Shown here piece by piece: positions 1 through 10,326 of a stretch of 64,000 nt of DNA (position 1 is its first letter; each line of letters begins with the position of its first letter). Under the pieces are notes generated by a model, which was given only the letters and a program-made list of their open reading frames with translations, was not told the origin of the DNA and ran no database searches. Source of the stretch: an uncultured Roseovarius sp. GTDB taxonomy: Bacteria; Pseudomonadota; Alphaproteobacteria; Rhodobacterales; Rhodobacteraceae. The stretch lies in NCBI RefSeq assembly GCF_947489715.1, contig NZ_CANLER010000008.1, positions 62,001-126,000 of the forward strand, given 5' to 3'. The position numbers and the translations under genes were made by a program.

Positions 1-7
1 TACTGAC

Positions 8-934
8 TTATTTCGGGGCCGTTTCGCCGACCCTCATGATTTCCCAATGTAACTCTATTCCACTGGTTTGGAAAACCTTTTTTCGCACTTCTTCGCCCAA
101 ACCTTCCAGATCGGCGGCAGTTGCATCACCGGTATTGACGAGGAAATTGGAATGTTTGGAGCTCATCTGCGCACCGCCCCGTGTCGCCCCGCGCATGCCC
201 GCATCGTCGATCACCTTCCACGCTTTGAGATCATGCACATCATCTTCGCGCCCGGTGGAGCTGTAGCCCGCCGGGTTTCGGAAGGTGCTGCCAGCGCTGC
301 GATCCTTTGTGGGCTGGGTTTCGTCGCGTTTCTTAAGCTGTGCCGCCATGCGCGCGTGCAGGTCTTCGGGGCTGGCCCTGTCACCTTCGAACGTGGCGCT
401 GATGATCACCCAATCCTCGGGCAGATCGGTCTGACGATATTGGAAATTGAGGTCATCGGCGGTCAGGGTGACCACCTCGCCCGTCCGCGTGACAATTTGG
501 GCTGAGAGGAAATGATCCGCCGTGTAACTGCCGTAACACCCGGCATTCATCCGCACCGCGCCTCCGATGGCGCCGGGAATAGTGCGCAGAAAAGTCAGAT
601 CGACACCAGCGTCTGCGGCCTTGCGGGCCACATGCGCATCAAGTGCCGCGGCACCCGCGGTGACGCGATTTCTGTCGACTTCGATCTGGTTAAATCCGCG
701 GCCCAACCGGATCACAACCGCGTGCAGGCCCCCGTCGCGGACTATCAGATTGCTACCGACGCCCATCGGAAAAACCGGTATGGCGGGGTCAAGACCCGCG
801 AGAAAAGTTGCCAGATCATCCGGGTCCGCCGGCTGGAACAGCCAGTCGGCAGGGCCGCCCACACGCAACCAGGTCAGGTCGTTCAACGGGCGGTTCGGGG
901 TCAGTTTTCCGCGTGGAATTGGAAGAGTTTTCAT
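8..934 (-). CDS. murB: UDP-N-acetylenolpyruvoylglucosamine reductase MurB
   Basis: This cytoplasmic flavoenzyme reduces UDP-GlcNAc-enolpyruvate to UDP-MurNAc with NADPH. The FAD-site motif GVGSNL is at residues 58-63, RTIPGAIGG at 117-125, the catalytic serine is S216 in GSTFRN, and the C-terminal glutamate is in ELHWE. The length of 308 aa is normal for the family. I chose the ATG at 934 because the 28 in-frame codons upstream do not look like the family; the ATG at 955 is an alternative, and neither has a strong Shine-Dalgarno. It is the last dcw gene visible; the ddl-ftsQAZ part would be expected beyond the left edge. Confidence 0.95.
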   Translation of the reverse strand: MKTLPIPRGKLTPNRPLNDLTWLRVGGPADWLFQPADPDDLATFLAGLDPAIPVFPMGVGSNLIVRDGGLHAVVIRLGRGFNQIEVDRNRVTAGAAALDAHVARKAADAGVDLTFLRTIPGAIGGAVRMNAGCYGSYTADHFLSAQIVTRTGEVVTLTADDLNFQYRQTDLPEDWVIISATFEGDRASPEDLHARMAAQLKKRDETQPTKDRSAGSTFRNPAGYSSTGREDDVHDLKAWKVIDDAGMRGATRGGAQMSSKHSNFLVNTGDATAADLEGLGEEVRKKVFQTSGIELHWEIMRVGETAPK

Positions 935-1189
935 GGTGCCGGAGTGCAGGTTCATACGCTTGACGTCAAGAGATCTCGCGTTTTCGCATCGCCCAAAACA
1001 TACCAAGCGTTTCGCCAAGCATCAGTGGGAATGACTGAAAGTTAACAGCCAAAGCGAAATCCCAGGAACTTGCGTTTTCTCTCAGCATATGAAGTTCAGC
1101 CGAAAGCCAGACAGGCACATCAACGCCAACCAAATCACGAACAACCTTTTTCCGTCATCTTACAAATTGACCAGAGCCATTATACATCG

Positions 1190-1480
1190 CTACGTCGCCC
1201 GTTTCTTCCTTGTGCGACCAAGTATCCAGCCGACGATACCGCCAAACAGGCCCGGGAAGACACCGCCGGTCAGAGTAACAAACGGGGCGAAGGCCTGTTC
1301 TTCGTCTCCAGGGACGATGGCCGCCATGCGCACCAAAAGCGCGATCGAAACCACCACGAAAAGGCCAAGCACCCAGAACCCCACCCTGGGCGTCGAAAAA
1401 CGCCCAAGTGTCAAACCGATCAAGACACCAGCAACCATCGAAGAAAGTGGCACAAAAGCGATGAACGTGACGATATTCAT
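1190..1480 (-). CDS. Small membrane protein in the murC-murB interval
   Basis: This is a 96-aa protein with about three hydrophobic segments (roughly residues 3-25, 34-53 and 64-88) and a basic C-terminus ending RTRKKRAT. I do not recognise a family. A GAGGG ribosome-binding site lies just before the ATG, and the gene starts five bases after the stop of the upstream DUF2484 gene, so it is translated from the dcw transcript. A function in the cell envelope is only inferred from position. Confidence 0.75.
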   Translation of the reverse strand: MNIVTFIAFVPLSSMVAGVLIGLTLGRFSTPRVGFWVLGLFVVVSIALLVRMAAIVPGDEEQAFAPFVTLTGGVFPGLFGGIVGWILGRTRKKRAT

Positions 1481-1485
1481 TGGGA

Positions 1486-1770
1486 TTAACCCTCGGGCGG
1501 ATAGCTGCTGCTGGCCTCTGTCTTACGCGGGAAAAGCCCCTTGATCCAGCGACCAAGATAGATCATCGGCCAGCGCAGCACACTCATACCCGCAGCCAGC
1601 ACTAAAAATCCCATCCAAGGGCCGTTTTCATAGGTGACATAGCCCAGAAGCGGTACACCAACAGCGATCAGCGCATAAGCCCTGCGCCAGTGGTTATCGC
1701 CCGAGGGCACCATTGCCAGCACATTTGCCGACACAGCCCAGAGACAGGCAAGGATCAACGACCAGCTCAT
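1486..1770 (-). CDS. DUF2484-like membrane protein, copy 2
   Basis: This 94-aa protein begins [16 protein letters not shown] and has two to three transmembrane segments followed by a short polar tail. Small proteins of this type are typical of the murC-murB interval in Rhodobacterales, where they are annotated DUF2484; that assignment is from memory of the family. The ATG at 1770 overlaps the stop of the preceding paralogue by four bases (ATGA), indicating translational coupling. The longer in-frame reading upstream of 1770 only overlaps the neighbour and was discarded. Function unknown. Confidence 0.8.
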   Translation of the reverse strand: MSWSLILACLWAVSANVLAMVPSGDNHWRRAYALIAVGVPLLGYVTYENGPWMGFLVLAAGMSVLRWPMIYLGRWIKGLFPRKTEASSSYPPEG

Positions 1771-2018
1771 TTCGGTACCTCCACCTTTTGGCCCATAGCC
1801 CTCTTTGCGAAATGACGCAATGGATTCCGGAACATAGAGACAAAAGCTAACGTGGCGGCAATCCCTGCCCAAAGTGCCACATCGCGGCCAATCAGATAGA
1901 TCAACACCGGCGCGGCCAACAGCAGGAAAACGCCCGGGATATACTGGTATCGCATGGGCAGCATTGCCACGATTGTGGCCGCCAGCACCCAGAGGCAAGA
2001 GAACACCAAAAGTGTCAT
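1767..2018 (-). CDS. DUF2484-like membrane protein, copy 1
   Basis: This 83-aa protein begins [19 protein letters not shown] and resembles the next gene at its N-terminus (hydrophobic helix with the pattern LxxxCLWxxxAxxxAM), so the two look like a tandem duplication. It has about three hydrophobic segments and a basic tail. Its start overlaps the end of murC by four bases and its stop overlaps the start of copy 2 by four bases. Function unknown; the coupling suggests a cell-wall-associated role, which is an inference. Confidence 0.8.
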   Translation of the reverse strand: MTLLVFSCLWVLAATIVAMLPMRYQYIPGVFLLLAAPVLIYLIGRDVALWAGIAATLAFVSMFRNPLRHFAKRAMGQKVEVPK

Positions 2019-3421
2019 GCCGCCCCTTTCATCAGCCGCGCGGGAAGTGCATTGGCCCAGGCGCTGATCGTGCCGGCACCCAAGCAAACGACCAGATCGC
2101 CCGATTTGGCCTGTTCACGCACCAGCCGCTCAAGATCATCTTCATTTTCCAGTGCCCGGGCGTGGCGATGACCGTGACGGATAAGACCCGTCACCAGATC
2201 ATCGCGACTGGCGCCTTCGATCGGGTCTTCACCGGCAGCAAAAACCTCGGCAATGGCCACGACGTCAGCATCGTTGAAACAGGCGCAGAAATCTTCGAAC
2301 AGCCCGGACAGGCGGGTATAGCGATGCGGCTGGTGCACGGCGATAACGCGCCCCTCGGTTGCTTGCCGGGCGGCTTTGAGTACCGCGGTGATTTCCACCG
2401 GGTGATGGCCGTAGTCATCAATAATGGTCACGCCGCCAACCTCACCCACTCGGGTAAACCGTCGGTTAACACCCCCGAACGCTGCAAGCGCCTCGCGAAT
2501 TTCATCGCGTTTCATGCCCAGATGTCGGGCCACGGCCACGGCGCTCAGCGCGTTCGACACGTTGTGATCGCCGGGCATCGGCAGGGTGCAAGCTTCGATG
2601 ATCATGCCTTCGGCCTGCAAGACGATATCGAAATGGGCGATACCTTTCTTGTATTTCAGATTAACCGCGCGCACATCCGCCTGAGCGTTGAAGCCATAGG
2701 TGACAACGCGGCGGTCGCTGATCTTGCCCACGAGGGTCTGCACATCCGGATCATCGGTGCAGCAGACCGCAAGGCCGTAGAACGGGATGTTCGACACGAA
2801 ATCGAGGAAGCCCTTGTGCAACGCCTCTTCGGTGCCCCAATGCTCCATGTGCTCGGGATCAATATTGGTGACGATGGCGATTGTCGCAGGCAGCCGGTTG
2901 AAGGTGCCGTCGCTCTCATCGGCCTCGACCACCATCCATTCGCCGTCACCCACGCGGGCGTTGGAGCCGTAGGCGTGGATGATGCCGCCATTGACGACGG
3001 TGGGGTCAAACTGGCCATGATCCAAGAGCGCCGCAACCATGGTGGTCGTCGTCGTTTTTCCGTGTGTACCGGCCACGGCGATGTTGGACTTGAGCCGCAT
3101 AAGCTCGGCCAGCATCTCGGCCCGGCGCACGACAGGCAATCCGCGCGCCCGTGCCTCGTCCAACTCCGGATTGCCCGGCTTGATGGCAGAGGAAATCACC
3201 ACCACCTCGGCGTTCTCAAGGTTCTCGGCGTGCTGACCTTCGAAGATCGTGGCACCTGCATCGGCCAGCCGATCTGTGATCTTGGAGCGTTTCAGGTCAG
3301 AACCCTGTACCGTGTAGCCGTGATTGAGCAGCACTTCGGCGATGCCGGACATGCCGATACCGCCGATACCGACAAAGTGGATCGGCCCGACATCACCGGG
3401 AAGTTTGGTTGCCGCATTCAT
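2015..3421 (-). CDS. murC: UDP-N-acetylmuramate--L-alanine ligase MurC
   Basis: MurC adds L-alanine to UDP-MurNAc with ATP, the first amino-acid step of the stem peptide. The N-terminal Rossmann motif GIGGIGMS is at residues 18-25, the ATP-binding GTHGKTTTT is at 118-126, and the C-terminal ligase domain includes DDYGHHPVE and HQPHRYTR. At 468 aa it is full length. It overlaps murG upstream by four bases and the DUF2484 gene downstream by four bases, so this stretch of the dcw cluster is tightly coupled. Confidence 0.98.
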   Translation of the reverse strand: MNAATKLPGDVGPIHFVGIGGIGMSGIAEVLLNHGYTVQGSDLKRSKITDRLADAGATIFEGQHAENLENAEVVVISSAIKPGNPELDEARARGLPVVRRAEMLAELMRLKSNIAVAGTHGKTTTTTMVAALLDHGQFDPTVVNGGIIHAYGSNARVGDGEWMVVEADESDGTFNRLPATIAIVTNIDPEHMEHWGTEEALHKGFLDFVSNIPFYGLAVCCTDDPDVQTLVGKISDRRVVTYGFNAQADVRAVNLKYKKGIAHFDIVLQAEGMIIEACTLPMPGDHNVSNALSAVAVARHLGMKRDEIREALAAFGGVNRRFTRVGEVGGVTIIDDYGHHPVEITAVLKAARQATEGRVIAVHQPHRYTRLSGLFEDFCACFNDADVVAIAEVFAAGEDPIEGASRDDLVTGLIRHGHRHARALENEDDLERLVREQAKSGDLVVCLGAGTISAWANALPARLMKGAA

Positions 3422-4524
3422 GTCTCTGCCCTCATCCCTGCCAATTCCTCGACCAAATCCGCCAATGTCTTTGGTGCATCCGGCAGCGCGCAGGAAAACG
3501 CTGCCCGGGCCATTTTTGATGATCCTTCGGGATTCTCGATAACCGTGGCTATTTGCTGTGAAAGGGCCTCGATCTCAAGCCGTTTTTCCGGGATCAGGAT
3601 CGCCGCCCCGGCGTCAACCAGACCGCGTGCGTTAGAGGATTGGTGGTCGCCGGTTGCCGCCGCATAGGGGATCAGGATCGACGGGCGACCGATCATGCTG
3701 ATATCCGCCACCGACGAAGCGCCAGAGCGGCTGATCACCAGCTGCGCCTCGCTCATGCGGCGGGGCACGTCGCGGAAAAAGGGTTGTACGTCGGCGTCGA
3801 TATCGTGATCAGCATAGAACTGGGCGACACGTTCGCCATCTTCGTCGCGCGCCTGATGACTGACGCGGATGTTGCGCAGCATTTCCATCGGCAGGGCGGC
3901 AATAGCGGGCGGCACCACATCGGACAAGATGCGTGCGCCCTGGCTGCCACCGATCACAAGTATCGACATCGGATAATCGCCCGGGCTGATGTAAGGGGCG
4001 TTCGCACGCTCCAGCACACTGGCCCGCACCGGATTGCCCACATGCACGCCTTCGACACCATCAGGCAGGTTCGTGGGCCAGGTGCCACAGGCCACGCGGT
4101 TCACACGCGTGCTGAAAAACGTGTTGACCTTCCCCAGCACTCCGTTCTGCTCGTGGATCATGCTGGGTTTGCGCAAGAGCCGCGCCGCCGCCAAAGCCGG
4201 GATCGTGGGATAACCGCCAAAACCCACGACAGCTGCGGGTTTTTCTTTCATCATTTTTAACGTGGCGCCGACCACGCCGCTCAGGATGCGGAACGGGGCA
4301 ATCAGCTTGGCCAACGGTCCGCCCCGGGCGAATGTCGCACTGGCGATCTCTTCAACCTCGACCGTGTGGGGAAAACCACCCGTGTACCGAGCACCGCGCG
4401 CATCCGTGGACAGCTTGACCCGCCAGCCCCGATGCAACATGACCTCGGCCAACGCCTGCGCCGGAAACATGTGCCCGCCGGTGCCGCCTGCCGCTATCAC
4501 CAGCAGTGGCGCTTGATCTGTCAT
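3418..4524 (-). CDS. murG: Lipid II synthase, GlcNAc transferase MurG
   Basis: MurG transfers GlcNAc from UDP-GlcNAc to lipid I on the inner face of the membrane, making lipid II. The N-terminal glycine-rich loop [10 protein letters not shown] is at residues 13-22, the C-terminal GGSQGAR loop follows the linker, and the donor-binding part reads [11 protein letters not shown]. The length of 368 aa is normal for the GT-B family. It shares four-base overlaps with ftsW upstream and murC downstream. Confidence 0.98.
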   Translation of the reverse strand: MTDQAPLLVIAAGGTGGHMFPAQALAEVMLHRGWRVKLSTDARGARYTGGFPHTVEVEEIASATFARGGPLAKLIAPFRILSGVVGATLKMMKEKPAAVVGFGGYPTIPALAAARLLRKPSMIHEQNGVLGKVNTFFSTRVNRVACGTWPTNLPDGVEGVHVGNPVRASVLERANAPYISPGDYPMSILVIGGSQGARILSDVVPPAIAALPMEMLRNIRVSHQARDEDGERVAQFYADHDIDADVQPFFRDVPRRMSEAQLVISRSGASSVADISMIGRPSILIPYAAATGDHQSSNARGLVDAGAAILIPEKRLEIEALSQQIATVIENPEGSSKMARAAFSCALPDAPKTLADLVEELAGMRAET

Positions 4525-5687
4525 CTTACGCGCCCTCGCAGGATATCACCGATTTCCCCCTGCGGTCTGCTGCGGGTGAACGCAAAGAGCATGCCCACGG
4601 CGATACCCGTGGCGATCAATGAAGAGCCACCGTAGCTGACGAATGGAAGCGTCATCCCCTTGGCCGGTAGCAAGCGCACGGCCACGCCCATGTTGATCAT
4701 CGCCTGCACGCCGAAGATGGCAATCAGCCCGGTGCCCGCCAGCCGGATGAACGGATCGCGTTCACGCATCAACCGGGTTAGCGACCGCAGGACAATGCCC
4801 GCATAAAGCGCTATGATGCAAAGCACCAGAACCAGCCCGTATTCCTCGGCTGCAACGGCGATGATGAAATCGGTATGAGCATCGGGGAGCGACCATTTGA
4901 CCTGCCCCTCGCCGACGCCAACGCCAAAGAACCCGCCCTCGCGAATAGCATTCGTGGCAAAGCCAAGCTGTGTATTCGGGTCAACATCCGGGCTGAGGAA
5001 CCCGTCAATGCGGCGGGCAAAATGTTCGGAATTGGAATAGGCGAAACTGCCCGCCAAAACCACCAACCCCGCCATGATCATCAACAGGATAATCGGCGCG
5101 CCAGCCACGAAATACATCACGCCCCAGCCGAAAAGCACCAGGCAGGCCTGTCCGAAATCGGGTTGCAATGCCAACAGGGTAACGATGATGATTGCCAGCA
5201 GGAATGACAAGCGAAGCCCTGGCGGCCCGTTGATTTCCTGCCCTGCGGCCATCATCCAGGCAGCCACGACAACGAAACCGGGCTTGAGAAATTCCGAAGG
5301 CTGGATGCTGGCGAATCCGAGGGAATACCAGCGCGTGGCCCCTTTCCCGAAGTCAGTTCCGAAAAAAGGAAGCAAGGCCAATGAGATAAAGGCCGCGATG
5401 AAACCGATCACGGCCAGACGACGCACCAGTTGCGGGGTCATCATCGAGGTCAGCATCATCGCCATCAGCGCCATGCATCCAAAAAACGCCTGACGCTGGA
5501 CATAGTGGAAAGGTTGGAAGCCGTTCTTTTCCGCCAAGGGAGGTGAGGCCGCCAGGCCCAGCAATATCCCGACACCGAAAAGAATCAAAACGCAGGACAC
5601 CGACCATTTATCGATCGTCCGCCACCATTTCGGCAGAACGGGCTCAGCGTCCCAAACCGGGACCGCCCCATACACCATTTCTGTCAT
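4521..5687 (-). CDS. ftsW: SEDS-family septal glycosyltransferase FtsW
   Basis: FtsW is the polytopic SEDS peptidoglycan polymerase that works with FtsI at the division septum. The 388-aa protein has about ten hydrophobic segments and the SEDS signature [11 protein letters not shown] near its C-terminus, as well as the [16 protein letters not shown] motif in the middle. It heads the ftsW-murG-murC sub-operon. The gene upstream in the usual dcw order, murD, lies almost 3 kb away here because unrelated genes sit between them. Confidence 0.97.
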   Translation of the reverse strand: MTEMVYGAVPVWDAEPVLPKWWRTIDKWSVSCVLILFGVGILLGLAASPPLAEKNGFQPFHYVQRQAFFGCMALMAMMLTSMMTPQLVRRLAVIGFIAAFISLALLPFFGTDFGKGATRWYSLGFASIQPSEFLKPGFVVVAAWMMAAGQEINGPPGLRLSFLLAIIIVTLLALQPDFGQACLVLFGWGVMYFVAGAPIILLMIMAGLVVLAGSFAYSNSEHFARRIDGFLSPDVDPNTQLGFATNAIREGGFFGVGVGEGQVKWSLPDAHTDFIIAVAAEEYGLVLVLCIIALYAGIVLRSLTRLMRERDPFIRLAGTGLIAIFGVQAMINMGVAVRLLPAKGMTLPFVSYGGSSLIATGIAVGMLFAFTRSRPQGEIGDILRGRVR

Positions 5688-5816
5688 CTGTACCGCCTAC
5701 AGCCTCATGTTTCGCCCCGTTTACGAGGTCGTTACGCGTAGTTTAGCAGCAAGGGGCGGGTCTGGGAAGTGTTGGATGCGGTTTTCCGGCGAGGTTTCGG
5801 TTAACACAGCAAGGGG

Positions 5817-6341
5817 TTAGGCGGCATGGGTTCCCCGGATCGGGTAGTCATTGGCGCGGATGAAATCGAGCCCCCCGGCAAGTGCCTCGAGATCTGGGCG
5901 CGAAAACGGAGCGTTTGAGATGTCGACAATATGCAGTTTACCCTCGGCATTGATGACGAACACACCCGGCTCGGGGAAAGGTCTGTCAGTTTCCTGCGGG
6001 CTGCGCGGGTCAGAAACATAGAGCCCAAGCGCCCGCATCTGCGCGACACTCAGACCAAATCCAACCGGGACGCTCAGTGATATTTCTTCGGCGAATTCTT
6101 GCGCTTTGCCCTCTGGGTCGCCCGAGGCGACAACCACGTCAATGCCATTGTCATGGAAGCGCGATTTCACCTCTTCCATCTTTGCAAGGTACTTCTTGCA
6201 CAATGGGCAGTGCAGACCGCGATAGATGATGACAAGCTGCCAGTCATAAGCGGCGGAGGGCACTCCCAGCGTAAGCGTGCCGCCACCCAGTTTTGCGATT
6301 TCGGTTTTCGGGAAAATCTGACCGGCTTCCAAGGCTTGCAT
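5817..6341 (-). CDS. AhpC/TSA-type redoxin (peroxiredoxin-like)
   Basis: This 174-aa thioredoxin-fold protein has the redox motif CPLC at residues 45-48 in the usual place after the first beta strand (LVIIYRGLHC). It lacks any signal peptide, so it should act in the cytoplasm. The family comprises thiol peroxidases and related two-cysteine redoxins; the substrate cannot be read from the sequence. It stands alone between ftsW and the divergent flavoprotein gene. It is not part of the canonical dcw set and probably has its own promoter at 6342-6457. Confidence 0.85.
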   Translation of the reverse strand: MQALEAGQIFPKTEIAKLGGGTLTLGVPSAAYDWQLVIIYRGLHCPLCKKYLAKMEEVKSRFHDNGIDVVVASGDPEGKAQEFAEEISLSVPVGFGLSVAQMRALGLYVSDPRSPQETDRPFPEPGVFVINAEGKLHIVDISNAPFSRPDLEALAGGLDFIRANDYPIRGTHAA

Positions 6342-6457
6342 ATCTCTGTCCTGTTTTGATGTGTTGACACAAGCGCGATACTTAACGCCTTGAAATTCTT
6401 CCTCAACCTACCTCACCAAAACTTGACGACGCGGGTCAGGTCAGGCAGGGCACGAAG

Positions 6458-7636
6458 ATGCAGGTTGAAACGCTGATATTGGGCGCCGGTGCGGCGGGGA
6501 TGATGTGCGCTGCGCATGCTGGGTCTGATGTGCTGGTGATTGATCACGCCAAGGCGCCCGGTGAAAAGATCAGGATCTCCGGAGGTGGGCGGTGCAATTT
6601 CACCAATTTGCATACGGGGCCAGAAAACTTCATTTCGGCCAACCCGCATTTCTGCAAATCCGCGCTTAACCGGTATACCCAGTGGGATTTCATCGACCTT
6701 GTCGCACGCCACGGAATCAACTGGCATGAAAAGACATTGGGGCAGTTGTTCTGCGATGGAAAATCGCCACAGATCATCGCGATGCTGTGCGATGAATTGG
6801 CGGCAGCCGGGGCAGAATTATGGTTGCAGACCACGCTGAAAGAACTGTCTCATGATGGCAGCCGATTTACTGCCATACTAGACCGGGAAGGCCGTGACCA
6901 AACGGTTCAAGCGCGCCATCTGGTCGTGGCGACTGGCGGCAAATCGATCCCCAAGATGGGGGCAACCGGGCTGGCCTACGAGATCGCGCGGCAGTTTGGT
7001 CACGATATGACCGACACCCGCCCTGCCCTTGTACCGCTGACCTTTTCCGACAATCCCTTTACCGGGCTGTCCGGTGTCGCGGCCCCGGCGCGGGTATCCA
7101 ATGACCGACAGGCGTTTAACGAGGCCATTCTGTTTACCCATCGCGGATTGTCTGGCCCCGCGATCCTTCAGATCTCGTCCTACTGGCGCGAGGGTGAAGA
7201 GATAAGCATCGACCTGATCCCCGAAACCTCTTTGTTCGAGGTTTTGCGGGACCAGCGCCAACACGAGGGACGCCGCAATTTAACGACCGAGTTATCGCGT
7301 TTCCTACCCGCCCGGCTGGTCGAGCATCTGACACCCCAATTGGGGTTGAGTGGGAATTTGGCAGACCAGTCAGATGCGCGTTTGCAGGAAATACTAACGG
7401 CATTGCGGACCTTGGTTCTGAAGCCAACCGGATCAGAGGGATATCGGACTGCCGAAGTGACCTTGGGTGGTATAGATACCGCTGGTCTTTCGTCAAAATC
7501 CATGATGTCGAACAGCGTTCCAAGGCTTTATTTCATTGGCGAAGCGGTTGATGTAACCGGCTGGCTGGGTGGGTACAATTTTCAATGGGCCTGGTCTTCG
7601 GGCTGGGCTGCTGGTCAGGCGATCAGGCAAGGTTGA
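6458..7636 (+). CDS. NAD(P)/FAD-dependent oxidoreductase, HI0933/YhiN family
   Basis: This 392-aa flavoprotein carries the N-terminal dinucleotide fold ILGAGAAGMMCA at about residues 6-17, the family motif GEKIRISGGGRCNFTN at about 35-50, and the C-terminal GWLGGYNFQWAWSSG. These identify the HI0933/YhiN group of flavoproteins. The physiological substrate of most members is unknown. It is divergent from the redoxin gene and is followed closely on the same strand by a methyltransferase, the two probably forming a small operon inserted within the dcw region. Confidence 0.92.
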   Translation: MQVETLILGAGAAGMMCAAHAGSDVLVIDHAKAPGEKIRISGGGRCNFTNLHTGPENFISANPHFCKSALNRYTQWDFIDLVARHGINWHEKTLGQLFCDGKSPQIIAMLCDELAAAGAELWLQTTLKELSHDGSRFTAILDREGRDQTVQARHLVVATGGKSIPKMGATGLAYEIARQFGHDMTDTRPALVPLTFSDNPFTGLSGVAAPARVSNDRQAFNEAILFTHRGLSGPAILQISSYWREGEEISIDLIPETSLFEVLRDQRQHEGRRNLTTELSRFLPARLVEHLTPQLGLSGNLADQSDARLQEILTALRTLVLKPTGSEGYRTAEVTLGGIDTAGLSSKSMMSNSVPRLYFIGEAVDVTGWLGGYNFQWAWSSGWAAGQAIRQG

Positions 7637-7710
7637 TTTGACCTTTTCAGGCCGCATTGCAAGCGCAGGCGAACACCTGGCAGGGTCGCCGCGACAAGGG
7701 AGATGGCGCT

Positions 7711-8442
7711 ATGGGGACACTATACGACACAATCGGTCTGAACTACGCGGACCTGCGCAGACCTGACATGCGGATCGCGCAGACGATATGGCAAGCATTG
7801 GGGCCTGCCAAAACGGTTCTGAATGTAGGTGCGGGCGCGGGGTCTTACGAGCCCACCGACAGGCGTGTCACGGCCGTTGAACCATCGGCAAAGATGATCG
7901 AACAACGCCCTGCATCAAAGGCCGAAATCATTCAGGGCCATGCCGAAAACCTGCCCTTTGACGACAATTCATTTGACGCGTCGATGGCGGTGCTGACGGT
8001 CCACCATTGGTCTGACAAGGCGAAAGGCCTGTCGGAGATGCGCCGCGTTACCCGAGGTCCGGTTGTCCTGCTGACCTACGATCCGGCCTTTCGCGATTTC
8101 TGGTTGTTTGACTACTTCCCGGGGCTGATCGCGTTGGACGAGGCGCAGATGCCTAGCATATCGGACTACCAAGACTGGCTTGGACCGGTGGAGATTACCC
8201 CGGTGCCGATTCCGCATGATTGCACAGATGGTTTCCTCAGCGCCTATTGGCAACGGCCAGCGGCCTATCTGGATGCCAGGGTCAGGGGCGCGATGTCGTC
8301 TTTCTGGGCGTTGGGCGACGTGTCCGAGGCATTGTCCAGGCTAGAGCAAGACCTTAAGGACGGAACATGGGAACATGAAAATTCCGGGTTGATGAAACTC
8401 AAGACGCGCGACTGCGGTTATCGGCTCGTGATTGCCGGGTAA
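7711..8442 (+). CDS. SAM-dependent class I methyltransferase
   Basis: The 243-aa product has the SAM-binding motif I VLNVGAGAGSY near residue 30, the acidic motif AVEPSAKMI, and the HAENLPFDDNSFD motif typical of methyltransferase type 11 proteins. I chose the ATG at 7711, preceded by GGGAGA, because the 18 in-frame codons upstream are not family-like. The acceptor substrate is not predictable. It follows the YhiN-like gene on the same strand and converges on murD. Confidence 0.88.
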   Translation: MGTLYDTIGLNYADLRRPDMRIAQTIWQALGPAKTVLNVGAGAGSYEPTDRRVTAVEPSAKMIEQRPASKAEIIQGHAENLPFDDNSFDASMAVLTVHHWSDKAKGLSEMRRVTRGPVVLLTYDPAFRDFWLFDYFPGLIALDEAQMPSISDYQDWLGPVEITPVPIPHDCTDGFLSAYWQRPAAYLDARVRGAMSSFWALGDVSEALSRLEQDLKDGTWEHENSGLMKLKTRDCGYRLVIAG

Positions 8443-8489
8443 GACATTGAAAGCATTTCATATACTTTAGGAAATGCTCCGCCCAAGGG

Positions 8490-9887
8490 TCAGGTTCGCG
8501 CCCTGACCTGGGTGATGAAATCCTCGCCGCGTTTCTCGAAACTGTCATATTGGTCAAAGCTTGCAGCAGCGGGAGCAAGCAACACGGTCTCGCCCTTGCC
8601 CGCGTCCGTGGTCGCGCGCTCGACGGCGCGTGCCATCGTGGTGCAAACTTCAGTATCAACCCCGTCAAGCTGAACCGAAAAGCCCGCCGCTTCGCGTCCG
8701 ATCACATAGGCCTTGATCACGTTGTCGAAGCCCGGTTTCAGCCCGGCCAGCCCGCCGTCCTTTTCCAGGCCACCACAAATCCATCGAATTTTCTTGAACG
8801 CCTGCAAGGCTTTGAGCGCGCTGTCGACATTGGTGGCCTTACTGTCATTGACGAAAGTCACGCCGCTCGCCTCGGCGATGATCTGGCTGCGGTGGGGCAA
8901 GCCGTCAAAGCTGTGGAACCCGGCCTCGATGGCCTTTGGCGACAGGCCCAGCGTGCGGCAGGCGGCATAGGCGGCGCAGGCGTTCTGATGATTATGACTG
9001 CCGGGTAAGCCCTTGATTTTCCGCAGATCTATGGAGCCTGCCTGGCGGGTCTTGCGGTATTCGCTGAGAAAGCCCTTGCGGGCAAAGACCGACCAACCGG
9101 GGCCGGCGAGCTTTTGGGCAACCGAAATGCGGATCACGCGATCATCGGCAGGGCCTTCGGAGAGCTGCCCGGCAAGATAGGCGCCTTCGGCCTCGTCAAT
9201 GCCGATCACGGCACGGTCGGGGCCGCCCTCTGCGAAGAGCCGCCGTTTGGCTGCAAAATAGCCGCCAAGACCACCATGGCGATCCAGATGATCCGGAGAA
9301 AGGTTTGTAAAAACAGCAACATCCGGGGTCAGGGCGCGGGCAAGCTCGGTCTGGTAGCTGCTGAGTTCGAGCACCACGACGCCACCATCTTCGGGCGGGT
9401 CGATATCGAGCACACCACGTCCGATATTACCTGCCAGCTGCGCGGATTTCCCCGCGTTTTCAAGCACATGGTGAATGAGCGCAGAGGTCGTGGATTTGCC
9501 GTTGCTGCCGGTGACAGCGATGACCTTGGGGGGCTGATCCATCTGGTGCCAGTCACCATTGCCGAAAGAGCGGAAGAACAGCCCGATGTCATTGTCCACC
9601 GGCACGCCCGCACGCTGCGCGGCGGCGACCACACGATTGGGTTCGGGATAGAGATGCGGGATGCCGGGGCTGACGATCAGACTGGCCACGTCCCGGAACG
9701 CATCATCACGGGAAAGATCCCTGATTTCAAAGTCTTCCACGTCGGCGGCGGCGCGGGCCTCGGGGCTGTCATCCCAGCAAAGCGGGTGTGCGCCACCGGC
9801 CTGCAACGCCCGCGCAGCAGAAAGGCCCGAGCGGCCCAGACCCAGCACCGCAACTGTCTTACCCTCAAACCCCCTGACCGGTATCAT
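8490..9887 (-). CDS. murD: UDP-N-acetylmuramoylalanine--D-glutamate ligase MurD
   Basis: MurD adds D-glutamate to UDP-MurNAc-L-Ala with ATP. The 465-aa protein has the N-terminal [13 protein letters not shown] dinucleotide-like fold, the ATP loop GSNGKSTT at residues 127-134, and the C-terminal NDSKATN and [12 protein letters not shown] motifs. Unlike the usual mraY-murD-ftsW order, it is isolated: a TetR/desaturase divergon lies upstream and a methyltransferase converges from downstream. It must therefore have its own promoter in 9888-10326. Confidence 0.97.
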   Translation of the reverse strand: MIPVRGFEGKTVAVLGLGRSGLSAARALQAGGAHPLCWDDSPEARAAADVEDFEIRDLSRDDAFRDVASLIVSPGIPHLYPEPNRVVAAAQRAGVPVDNDIGLFFRSFGNGDWHQMDQPPKVIAVTGSNGKSTTSALIHHVLENAGKSAQLAGNIGRGVLDIDPPEDGGVVVLELSSYQTELARALTPDVAVFTNLSPDHLDRHGGLGGYFAAKRRLFAEGGPDRAVIGIDEAEGAYLAGQLSEGPADDRVIRISVAQKLAGPGWSVFARKGFLSEYRKTRQAGSIDLRKIKGLPGSHNHQNACAAYAACRTLGLSPKAIEAGFHSFDGLPHRSQIIAEASGVTFVNDSKATNVDSALKALQAFKKIRWICGGLEKDGGLAGLKPGFDNVIKAYVIGREAAGFSVQLDGVDTEVCTTMARAVERATTDAGKGETVLLAPAAASFDQYDSFEKRGEDFITQVRART

Positions 9888-10326
9888 CGTCCGCCCCTTT
9901 TGCCCCTATGGCGCTATCGCTAGCGCAAGATGCGCGGTTTTGCCAGAGGGGCAATCGGTAAAGGCAGCGTTCGCCGAGATTTGAGGGCACGACGGGCGCA
10001 GACACGCAAACCCCAGGTTAACAAGGGGAATCGGGGTTAAAACCCATGTCGGTATAACGTCGGTATTTTGTCGGTATACCGTCGGTGCAGGTGGCGGCAA
10101 AGTGTTGGATTAACAGGGCGCGCGCAGGGAGGTGTTAAGGAATTTGGCCCCCGATGGCACATTATTGACGCGCCCGTCACTGGCGCCAGCATCCAATCCC
10201 GCGCAAACCAACCATCGCGCAGGAAGCACAAAACTGAAATCGGATGGAACACATGACCGATTTGAACCCAAAGTGCTTGATGCTAAGCGACGTTCGGATT
10301 GTGGCTTTCGTGGGTGGGCGATCATG
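9888..10326. other. 439-bp intergenic region upstream of murD
   Basis: This gap lies between the start of murD and the stop of the TetR gene, both on the minus strand. It holds copy 1 of the 11-bp-period GTCGGTAT element (10048-10086). It must also contain the murD promoter, although I could not pin convincing -35 and -10 boxes. The short open frames across it have no family-like sequence and no ribosome-binding sites, so I see no gene. Confidence 0.6.
10048..10086 (+). repeat. GTCGGTAT 11-bp-period element, copy 1
   Basis: Four GTCGGTAT-type units follow one another at exactly 11 bp: they start at 10048, 10059, 10070 and 10081, with spacers AAC, TTT and ACC (the third unit reads GTCGGTATACC). 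The last unit is truncated to GTCGGT. About 30 bp downstream the sequence TTAACAGGGCG follows, as it does after copy 2. The same array occurs at 32074 and 44859, always in an intergenic position and in the same orientation. Confidence 0.9.

Noticed and set aside
1874..3667. A 597-codon plus-strand open frame opposite murC and murG
   Set aside because: It is antisense to two clear dcw genes with full motifs; its protein has no family features and results from the GC-rich codon bias.
10048..10086. CRISPR-like reading of the GTCGGTAT array
   Set aside because: The units are 11 bp apart with three-base spacers that are conserved between copies; a CRISPR array has repeats near 30 bp, long unique spacers and cas genes.
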